Assembly: GCA_020650975.1 (NCBI GenBank)
Contig: JAIPMN010040541.1
Span: 1-25,258 of the forward strand
From: Apostichopus californicus
Lineage: Eukaryota; Echinodermata; Holothuroidea; Aspidochirotida; Stichopodidae
Length of the DNA: 25,258 nt
Reading direction: 5' to 3'
The position numbers were made by a program, and so were the translations under genes. The notes under the pieces were generated by a model. The model saw only the letters and a list, made by a program, of their open reading frames with translations, was not told where the DNA came from and searched no databases. Of the stretch, positions 12,740 to 20,658 are shown piece by piece. Each line of letters opens with the position of its first letter. Position 1 is the first letter of the stretch.

Positions 12740-13409
12740 TTAAATATAATGATACAAAGTATCGCCACCACACTCACGTTTAAGACCTAAATTTTAGCTT
12801 TTTTTTAAACTCTGAAACGAAACTGAATAAATTATGTGTATCATGCTACTTGGATCAAAACAAGTATGCACGATGCGGTAATGAAGGCAGCCCGTTATTT
12901 CTGTCATGAAGTTCGGCAGTGACACTTGTTGCTTACGTTTAAGATGATATTTATCATACGTATGTGTGTCTTTAATTTTTGTTGTAACCGTGTGGAAACT
13001 TAGCATAATGTTATAATGACTCTATTACTAAATGAAGATGCCGTCGCCTTATTCTGATCTGGACTGTTTGTGCTTGTGGGTCGACTAAAATACAACATGT
13101 TGCGATCACAAGGAGACAACATTACTACAACAACCTCTTTTATCATCATGACATACTAATTATTTGCTGACATCTCTTAGACGTATCTAAATTTCAAAGT
13201 GTAAGTACATGATACCAAGTACATGATACATTGCTTGTGTGCAATAAATGCAAAGGTAAAACAAGACACTTGTGTAGGGACAACACAGAAACGTTTGCAC
13301 AGCAGACTTATTTCCATCGTGGTTCCTTAACATACAAATAAATAAAGTAGTAAACAGAGAACACACTCAAAACCAAAAACAATTTATACTATAGGAGTAT
13401 ATAATCGTA
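12740..13409. other. Unit B-specific stretch before the SINE
   Basis: No gene is seen. It contains a short direct tandem repeat at 13203-13229 (two copies of AAGTACATGATAC). It replaces the roughly 4 kb of unit A between 960 and 4960. Confidence 0.4.
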
Positions 13410-13640
13410 GGAGTGTTAGCTCAGTGGTTAACGCCGGTGCCTTTTAATCATAAGGTCCCGAGTTCGAGTCACTCCAAGATGTAATGAATGTCGCCCACTT
13501 ACAGAGTTGTTGACATTTCATGATCATGGATATTAAATATGAATCTAAGAGACTGATTTCGATCAGCTTGCGGCTTTGATAAGCCAATGATGGCTTCTTT
13601 GCGAGTTCCTGCTTGCAGGAGGATCTAAAATACATACGCT
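13410..13640 (+). mobile_element. tRNA-derived SINE with a three-hairpin body
   Basis: The head GGAGTGTTAGCTCAGTGG has a good box A (TAGCTCAGTGG, 13417-13427), and GAGTTCGAGTC (13460-13470) is a good box B, followed by ACTCC that pairs with the 5' GGAGT. It is tRNA-like but too degenerate in the anticodon arm to be a functional tRNA. The body has three hairpins: CTGAT-TTCG-ATCAG (13553-13566), GGCTT/AAGCC/GGCTT (13572-13596) and TCCTGC-TT-GCAGGA (13607-13620). Target-site duplications are not clear. It sits exactly where unit B homology to unit A resumes. Confidence 0.7.
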
Positions 13641-14714
13641 ATAGTCAAGATATAAATGGCTCATAAGATAAATAATATCCTCCGACTCTTGTGTTATTAG
13701 TAAGTCCAAAATATGCTTTTGACTACCGTTCAAATGCATCAGGACTAGCAGTGCTCCGGAGCTCCTTAAGGGAAGAAGTACTGGCAGTATAAAGAAAATT
13801 TAAATTAATAGACTACCCATCACTAGATTTTTACAAACAAATTATTTGGAATAAAGAGTAACTCTTGCAAAGTCAGTTACAGAACTTACAGTCAAATCTC
13901 CTTCCAAACTTGTTGTTTGATTATTCCTCGATGTTGGATTTGCCTAACATCTGTTCCTGTAATTTATTTCCACATATTGATATCTTATAATATATCACAA
14001 CAATATGACAAAAAACAGACACATATAAGTAAGATAGATAACGTGTCAGCCAACTGACAATTGTTTGCTTTTGTTATTATTTTGTTTCATTTTGCATATA
14101 CTCAAATTATATTCAAAAGATTGCAGACATATTCATACAAACACATTATGTTATTGGACTCTCTAAGCCATGTCAATACGCAGTGTAGATACATTGTGGT
14201 ATAACTAACACACGATAACAAGACGCGAGGTACACCGCGTAGCATGGATAGACCTATTCAATGACACCAGTCAGTAAAACGCAACGAATGTGACCTGTAT
14301 TGTTATTTCTATTTTTAGAAAATGTCGCTATTTTACTAGTAAATTGATTGATTCCATATAAGATAACAATGGACGACAAACTGAAAATCTGATAGTGAAT
14401 TTGATTGAAAACTGCTGAAGGAAGACAATAACCCGAAGTCATTGAGATGGGAAATGAAAAACAAAATCCCCTACTACTAAAATCATTTTCTTCTTTTAAT
14501 TGCATTATTTTTCTGTCGAGTATCATCACCTAAGTATAAAATAACTTCAAAGCAAGACCTCTAAGCGAACAGTTATGGATGCAAACAACAAACCAATCAA
14601 ACGAACGTGAATATATCGAGTTTTGTGTGTTAGGCTACCAGTGCACAGAAAATGCCCAAACATTATACTAGGAGTATTTTCTTCAAGCCATTCGCATAAA
14701 AATTGTGTTGCTTT

Positions 14715-14870
14715 CCAATCAAATAAGCTCACCTCTATTGGTCTATACTAACTTCTTTAATTGTAACGTCGTATAATTGTACAATCAGCAGAAATTCCGC
14801 TGTTTTGTTATAAACACGGTTATGACGTCACGAGGCCATGTACCTGATCATATATGCATGCAGTTATAAA
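14715..14870 (+). promoter_or_regulatory. CCAAT/CRE/TATA promoter-like module upstream of cassette 5
   Basis: This is the unit B duplicate of 6051-6210. It has CCAAT at 14715-14719, ATTGG at 14737-14741, TGACGTCA at 14823-14830 and TATAAA at 14865-14870, with CRE to TATA about 35 bp. The second CCAATCAG has become ACAATCAG. The CRE and its distance to TATA are kept while flanking bases differ. Confidence 0.5.
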
Positions 14871-15239
14871 CACTTCTCCCCCAAAAAACGTTAGAAATTT
14901 TGTATTGTTTTAAATGACTGTAGGTAGTGTGTTCATTATAAAATCGTCAGACAAATAATACAAATATGAGATCATCTGTAAAAAAATACACACACGGATC
15001 AGTTTAATTAAATATAATATTTAATAAATATAAATATATTGTTTAGTACTCGAAATGTGCGAGGTCGCTTTTTAGACAAAATTCGGCACAGATGTGTTAA
15101 TAAAAAAGGATAATTGACATTATCTCTGTCAGTTGTTACAATTCTTGTCACAGTGAAAGTAAATATGAACTTTGATATTACCCACAATGTATGAGGAAAG
15201 TGAAATACTCACAACGGAACGGCGCTAATTTACATTAAT

Positions 15240-15323
15240 ATGGCGGACACTTTTACAAAGTACAATTTTGAGTTTAGGTATTTGTTAATGTTTATATTAT
15301 TATATTATTATATTGTAGATTGA
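15240..15323 (+). CDS. 28-codon ORF inside cassette 5 (MADTFTK...)
   Basis: This is the unit B counterpart of 6647-6727, with the same start (MADTFTK), the same terminal IVD-stop and 27 residues. The (TTA)n growth adds a net 3 bp, so the frame survives. Two short copies are too little to prove selection. Confidence 0.15.
   Translation: MADTFTKYNFEFRYLLMFILLYYYIVD
15290..15316 (+). repeat. (TTA)n microsatellite in cassette 5
   Basis: TATATTATTATATTATTATATTG-type repetition is present here and not in cassette 2, where the same place reads TATTTCTATCTATTTATG. Confidence 0.6.
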
Positions 15324-15542
15324 GTAGAATTATCTTTACCGTAAGTAGCCTGTATTTTTGTTTTACTTGACCACAGTTCCAAAAAATGATTTGCCGTGAA
15401 TGATGTCAGTCCCGGACATTATTATTATCGTTTAGATATATAACTCCACTAACACTTGCTTCCTCATTTTAGTACAGTACCTTTCTAACAATACGATTTT
15501 GGGTTACCCTGTGTAGTCATCTGACAATATACACAGAATAAC

Positions 15543-15747
15543 CACTCTATTTAGGCAAGCCAAGCCGTAAATAAGAAATGAATGTGTAGTAAGTGGTATG
15601 ACAGATATATAGTAAATAAATATAGAACAACACGCCAAAACATCCACTTCACGACTGGCTTCGTCCTTTTGGGACTCATCAGGCGAAGGTAGGAATCGAA
15701 CCCCCGGATCTTGTGCCACAAACCGAAGTCCCTACCACTCGACCAAA
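15543..15747 (-). mobile_element. tRNA-derived SINE carrying a hammerhead-like core
   Basis: Read on the minus strand, box A is TGGTCGAGTGG (15735-15745) and box B is GGTTCGATTCC (15692-15702, perfect). Box A and box B are 32 bp apart, as in tRNA genes. The head is followed at once by a hammerhead-ribozyme-like core and then an AT-rich tail. The flanks carry AGAATAAC (15535-15542) and its inverse GTTATTCT (15748-15755), an inverted rather than direct repeat, so no target-site duplication is evident. The element occupies the site where unit B lacks about 2 kb of unit A. Confidence 0.65.
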
Positions 15748-15748
15748 G
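15655..15748 (-). ncRNA. Hammerhead ribozyme-like motif
   Basis: On the minus strand CTGATGA is followed by a stem-loop GTCC-CAAAA-GGAC and then GAAG (core 15659-15682). This matches the conserved hammerhead core CUGANGA / stem II / GAA at every fixed position, but the next base is G instead of the usual A. A permuted type III-like fold is possible. TTTGGTC at 15741-15747 would supply stem III and a GUC cleavage triplet against GCCAG at 15655-15659. GGTAGG/CCTACC (15731-15736 with 15688-15693) would form outer stem I around the tRNA-like part. The inner stem I is poorly paired. Hammerheads linked to tRNA-like retroelements are known from the schistosome Sm-alpha SINE. Activity of this copy is doubtful. 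Confidence 0.4.
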
Positions 15749-15800
15749 TTATTCTACTGGTGTGTGAATTCGTATAAATTGGCTTAGTATAACTGTCATT

Positions 15801-15872
15801 GAGGGCGTATAGCCCAAGGGTTATGATTGTACAAAGTGCACCCCTGGTACAATGATAACACTTGGCCCAGGG
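15801..15872 (+). mobile_element. tRNA-like relic (SINE head fragment)
   Basis: GAGGGCGTATAGCCCAAGGG contains a box A-like TAGCCCAAGGG, and CCCCTGGTACAATG about 30 bp later resembles a decayed box B (CCTGGTTCAAATC). The pattern is close to tRNA-Cys-type heads, but too degenerate to be a tRNA gene. It lies between the SINE at 15543 and the point where unit B homology resumes at about 15880. Confidence 0.3.
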
Positions 15873-16627
15873 ACTAGTTGTTTCTTACCAAGAAGCGAAG
15901 TACTGCATGTCATTCATACTAAAAAGACAAGATACAAGGTAAAACGAAACTGAAAGAGAACTGCATTCGTTTACTTTTCTTATCTATTAAGTTAATATTT
16001 AACACGAATATATAATTTCATTCACATAAGACGAACTTTGACTTTATGGAACTTTTTATACTGATATAGTGCATTGTATTAGTTAGAAATGACAACGGAA
16101 CATCACACTCAAAGGTTAAGACTAAAATAGTCAATAAACAGCTTAAAAGATGAAATTAATTTGAGCAGTATAATATGGGCCTATTGAATTAGTTATTTGA
16201 AAGCCAAGTGATAATATATATTCTTAGCTTCCGAGAAACAATTATGAATAACAAAGAGACAAAATGCAAGTTTACCTCCTAAATGAAAATTAAAGAAACC
16301 GAATGCAAAACTGTTAACCATTAGAACAAAGCACTTGATGTGATGTATTGTACAAGAACCATTGACTATAGCAACTGAGTGTACAGGGTACTGACATATA
16401 AATTGAAAGCATTAGTTTGAAGTAACATATCCAAAATAAGCAACAATTATACAAAAGTGAATGTACTTGACATTTCTACTAATCAATACGTTATCAGTAA
16501 ATGAAATCGGGAAGTTTCATTTCGAATCAGAATTGTAGGGAGACAATGCAACCGTTGGATAAATTATCAATTATAATTGCTCTAATTCATTTGATATGGT
16601 TAGGCCTTACGATTCACTTTTTGTAAG

Positions 16628-16741
16628 ATGACTGTATCAAGACCCAACATGATAAATGTGCATGTGAATTATACATCCGATATGGGAAGATATGAAATGA
16701 ATGGTGAAGAAATAAATAAACTAGTTTTAATAAGCTTTTGA
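16628..16741 (+). CDS. Short ORF, single-repeat counterpart of the 9874 ORF
   Basis: This 37-codon frame starts with an ATG in the same aligned position as 9874 and ends LVLISF-stop. It has one copy of the 93-bp unit instead of two. The last about 92 bp (16660-16751) are identical to 9999-10090, although the surrounding duplicated DNA differs clearly. It lacks the CRE module found upstream of the unit A version, which seems deleted here. Confidence 0.22.
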   Translation: MTVSRPNMINVHVNYTSDMGRYEMNGEEINKLVLISF

Positions 16742-17115
16742 AGTGATATTTGTTCATTAAGTTAATAACGTTTGGGAAATATACCATGCAAAACCATGAT
16801 AAGATAAAGATGACATGATAACAGTTGGTAACATGATTAGATGCGTTGAAGAAGAAAACATTATAACATACAAGAAATTATATTTATTCAGCCCCTTGGA
16901 GTACATACTATCATCAAACATTGAAAGACATAAGTGGAAAGTATGACAAATGCTGCATATTTGTGTGAGTGTAGGAAGAGTAACAGTAAGGAGGATCACT
17001 TAGTCAAGCTATGTATCATTCAATATGTCCGTGATTTATTGATTGACGTTGTCGTACACTGCTGTGCCAACAAAAGAGATTACGTACTCTTGATATCAGT
17101 TCATAAATAAAAAAA

Positions 17116-17300
17116 GCAAACATGAACTTTGTAACTACCCATTATGTGTGTAGATATGGATTGCTCACAACGGTACGGCGCCATTGTATGTTAATATGAC
17201 TCAGATCAACCCTAACCAATCCTAGCTTAAACACAAACAAGAGACATACAAAAAATCGGAATATTTGGGTCTTTTTAAACTTAGTTAATCGGTAATAAAC
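17116..17300 (+). promoter_or_regulatory. Promoter/first-exon-like cassette, copy 6 (weak donor)
   Basis: This is the unit B duplicate of copy 4. It has GCAAACATGAACTTTG, TACCCATTATGTGTGTAGA, CGGTACGGCGCCATT (GGCGCC at 17177-17182) and AATCG|GTAATAAAC with GT at 17292. The spacing is 115 bp. Upstream text (AAAAGAGATTACG, then TTGATATCAGTTCATAAA) is shared with copies 1 and 4. Confidence 0.45.
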
Positions 17301-17879
17301 ATTCAATCCTTAATCAGCTAATATAGGTTATAATGTAAATTCATTGATTAAACAGTTAACTTGTAATACAATGAGGTATATGTATGAATCGATTGATCAC
17401 TAACCAATTATGATCTTGGGATTTTTTAAAGAAGGTACGGTACAAGTTTTTGTTTCTCGTTCACTATCTTTCCTTGGCTGCAACTACAACTACGATATTT
17501 ATATATTGATGGCGAGAAACTATGAGCTGCATGGCTCTGTTGTTACAGTACAGAAATTGTAATCCCTTTGGACTTTGGCTCGAATTAGAATCAGCGAAGA
17601 AATATTACGTTCTTATCAAATTAGCTACTTTACTTTATGTAAGCTTTGTGAGAGTTTCACTGAAATAACAATGTTACAATTATATTTAGATTGCGGTCTA
17701 GACACGAAGAAGTACTTTAATAATGGCGACTAGTGAAGCGCACGAATGGTTTACTGTTTACATATAGTGATCGTATGACACTGCACAGTGCTTGTAGATC
17801 TAATCATTTTTTTATGATAAAAATCAAATTAGTGTGAAAAGGGATGCTTTTAAATGGTCAGGCGATGATATTCATCTCA

Positions 17880-17935
17880 ACTTGTTATGTAAAGTTATTA
17901 GTTAAGCCCAATCTTACTTTGCCAAAGCAAACTTA
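17880..17935. repeat. Trace of a third copy of the unit start
   Basis: The text GTTAAGCCCAATCTTACTTTGCC followed by AAAGCAAAC matches unit A about 112-148 (GTAAACCCAATCTTACTTTTG, then AAGCAAACGAG) and the corresponding unit B stretch near 11430-11465. It sits just where unit B homology fades, as expected for the junction to a third tandem copy that has since decayed. No further colinearity is visible beyond it. Confidence 0.45.
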
Positions 17936-19395
17936 AATGGTTGAAGATATTTTTAAGCCGTTCCAAGACTATCAATTAAAGAAAACACTGTTATATATGA
18001 CATTTCATCCCTCTCCTCGGATATATTGAATCTATATTGAATCTATGTTTAGACTTGTTAAACTTGAGCAGGTTTATATTGTGTCACGTAGCGAATCCCA
18101 TAACTTAATTGTACAAGACCGAAACTTAATACTGAGGATGAAAGACGAGAATGACTTTTAGGTGGTTTACTGAGTGAGGTGATGATGTGTTGCGTGCTTG
18201 TTCTTGAATAAATCATTGAAGGTATCAAGTAACGTTTTTGATAGATATGTGAAAGCAGCACCACCAGTATTGATGTCAATAATACTTTAGCATGTTTAGT
18301 TATTTTAACGATTAATAGTGTGTTTACGAGCACCTGAGTAAGCATTACTTATAATCCTCATATTTGTACAGAACTGTTACTGAGTGTTAATTCCTTTCTA
18401 GTACCGAACTAGGTTTGAATGCAATATGTAAGCTTATATGAACTTAAGCATGACATAAACGGTACGTAAACACTTCTTTTAAATGGTAGTTAGGTCGTAC
18501 GGTCTCTTTAGAAGTGTCATAAATACAACTTTGCCTATTGAGATGTCATACCAAAAGGACTAAACAATTAACAGAGTTAACCCTTTTGACAGTCTGTAAG
18601 TTTATGTAGATATTAAAATTATCCACTCCTTTGAATTTTTAACGAGAATGCGATGTTAATCAAGGGTTCCAGAATACACATTGCAGAACTGCTCATGTTA
18701 TTTTCTGTAGTTTGGAGTTTACTCCCTTTTTGTGTTCTGTTCTTGGTTGGAAGGTAACATGTAAGGTTCAGTGCAATAACTTAAACATTATAAGCGGAAA
18801 CTTATTGTGTGTTTTGAAAGGTCTAGAACGATGAGCAACACGTAATATTATTGACTCAAATTTAACACCATTTGATGATAAAGACAAAGAAAAAATATAT
18901 GTATCATTCAATAACTTCCTGTTGACCATACGTTAGAGTACAGTCACGTGCAAATGCTTACAAATGTTGGGCAAAATGCTACGTATCTGCTGATAGGCAA
19001 TGGTAAAGCGTCTAAGATTTATTTAATGAAACGATGCGGTATTCAGCGTTTTGATCAATTGCTACGACTTTATACCAATCCGTTGAAACATAAGGTCACC
19101 TACCGTATGTAACATTCTTTATATATACTCAATGTACGTATTGTATATACTGCAGTTCACCACATTCCACCAAACAGTACCGTCGCCCAAGCCAGCATAA
19201 CCATAAAGACATTTATTTTTCGTAGAATATTGCTTTCTTGTTAACAAGAGATGAAAACATATGATAGATAACCTTGAAAGCAATTCTGACACATATTAAA
19301 GTATTTCAATTCACGTGATCTTGGATAGACACTGCTACATATCAATTAACTGTGGATGGCGATCTGTCACATGATTTTCGTATTAAAAAACAGTC

Positions 19396-19415
19396 GGGAG
19401 GGGGAGGGGGAAGGG
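19396..19415 (+). repeat. G-quadruplex-type run
   Basis: Four G-runs of 3, 5, 5 and 3 are separated by 1-2 A residues, which meets the usual G3+N1-7 quadruplex pattern. It lies about 100 bp from the poly-C/(CA)n tract in otherwise AT-rich DNA. Confidence 0.6.
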
Positions 19416-19513
19416 TATTACCGTAGTAGTCGTCAAATTCCTCCAAGATTGAATACAAGAAATCTTCGATTAAACGTTTCCCACGACTAATGATAGTATG
19501 TGCCTCGTCTCAA

Positions 19514-19549
19514 CCCCCCCCCCCCCCACACACACACACACACACACAT
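19514..19549 (+). repeat. Poly-C followed by (CA)n microsatellite
   Basis: Fourteen C residues run directly into about eleven CA repeats. This is a simple-sequence repeat and likely length-polymorphic. Confidence 0.9.
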
Positions 19550-20328
19550 ACATCCTGTTGTGCAAGCCACGACTACGGTAATGTACCTTGCATAACATTT
19601 ATTCTTAAAAGGATGTATTAAAATTGCTTGGTGGAATACATTATTTATTGAAATCAAGGTTTGTCAAATTCCAAAGCAAGCACGTATGCAATCTACTTAT
19701 AACCAATATGAGAAAAATGAAGTACTCAAATCTTGCATTAATGCCAGTAGGTGACTAAAATGTAAACACTTTGAATTTATATAAAACATGGGCTTAAACT
19801 TCTTTGAAGTATGTAAGTGACATTATAATCGTTGTTGTAGCATTTTTCATTCTCAAAATTGTAATTTTTGATGTTAAAGCACGTTACAAATGCAATTTAT
19901 TCAACAAACATTTGTCAGTTATAAAATGAAAAATTCGGCTCGTTCGTAGAGCGATGTTCATGCCATCAACTAAATGAATTAATGTCTTTCTTCGATACAA
20001 CTAGGGATATGCATGTAAATATATATATATACCTTTCTCAGATATGAACTGAGTAATTTGATCAGTGCAGGGCAATGTAGTTAACGTTGGAACATTGTGT
20101 TACATTCTGTAAGTGATACCTAAATGTTTTCAACTAACGTGCCATTTACAGACAATTTCGACTAACTAGCTATTTTTTTCTGGAATATTGCGCCTAGGTT
20201 TTGCATTTTGTGGATTAGAAAAATACCCGCATGCATGCACTCTTCCAGCAGTACCGTTTTGTCAGTAAAGTACTAAGAAGAGTTCAATTACTGACACTTA
20301 CGTGGTTAGACCTACTATAAACACTTAC

Positions 20329-20658
20329 CATATGTAAAGTACTTGACACTTAGTCTTCTTTCAGAAAAGTAAGTTAGAGGACTACTTTGACACGAAAGAT
20401 TTCCACTTTTCTTGGTCGTATGAAGTATAATCGTTGTTTTTGTGTCAGAGGTTTTTCCGTCCGCACCTACATCGGTTGCAGTGTAGCTACCTGTTCTCGA
20501 TACTTCATCATTGTCTATCGTAAAAGATAAGTTAACTGCGGGTCTGCTACCAATAGCGTTACACGACACTGTTACGGACTTATTGAAAGGGAGGTAAATC
20601 TCAGCGTCGTTGTTGTAATAGGAAGTTTTATTGACCCAGATAGATATATTTGGTGGAG
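20329..20658 (-). CDS. Exon 2: C2-type Ig domain
   Basis: The acceptor GTTTTTCCAAG and donor ATATG|GTAAGTG bound residues 109-218. The domain has C141, GSRPAVNLSF (Phe154 where Trp is usual) and C198 (GNLSCQSS), with several NxS/T glycosylation sites (NIS, NKT, NKS, NLS). It lacks the extra cysteine pair seen before the B strand in both C2 domains of the plus-strand gene. A second GTAAGTG lies about 30 bp beyond the chosen donor and could serve as an alternative donor. Confidence 0.75.

Larger units (their letters stand above)
15158..15348 (+). promoter_or_regulatory. Promoter/first-exon-like cassette, copy 5
   Basis: This is the unit B duplicate of copy 2. It has AGTAAATATGAACTTTG, TACCCACAATGTATGAGGAAAG, GGCGCTAATTT (15221), AATATGGCGGAC and TTTACC|GTAAGTAG with GT at 15341. 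The spacing is 120 bp. A (TTA)n tract at about 15294-15315 has lengthened it by 3 bp relative to copy 2 between the ATGGCGG block and the donor. Confidence 0.5.
11319..17770. repeat. Unit B of the tandem duplication (shortened copy)
   Basis: Unit B repeats unit A in order but is about 6.45 kb instead of 11.3 kb. By eye the aligned parts are roughly 75-90% alike with many small indels. B has about 440 bp of unmatched sequence at 11504-11940. In place of unit A 960-4960 it has about 900 bp (12740-13640), including a SINE. In place of unit A 6925-8910 it has about 360 bp (15520-15880), including a SINE and a tRNA-like relic. Open frames of unit A such as 139-411 and 688-960 are broken by stops in unit B, which argues against their being genes. 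Confidence 0.75.
17936..20322. other. Intergenic or 3' region of the minus-strand Ig gene, no exon recognised
   Basis: This 2.4-kb stretch lies downstream of the minus-strand C2 exon and should contain its remaining exons if the gene is intact. A minus-strand open frame at 18058-18345 has a hydrophobic run (VLLTSILVVLLSHIYQKRY) that could pass for a membrane span. However, its best acceptor (TTACTCAG) gives phase 0, not the required phase 1. Simple repeats at 18020-18045, 19396-19415 and 19514-19549 are the other visible features. Confidence 0.4.

Noticed and set aside
13410-13475. Functional tRNA gene
   Set aside because: Boxes A and B are present, but the T stem is incomplete, the anticodon loop is 8 nt and the sequence continues into a SINE body.
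15535-15755. MITE with terminal inverted repeats AGAATAAC/GTTATTCT
   Set aside because: The inverted match is only 8 bp, and the internal tRNA head with boxes A and B explains the element better as a SINE.
18058-18345. Minus-strand frame with a hydrophobic run as a membrane exon of the minus-strand Ig gene
   Set aside because: The best acceptor gives phase 0 while the preceding exon needs phase 1. The hydrophobic segment is interrupted by lysines and there is no homology to the membrane exon of the plus-strand gene.
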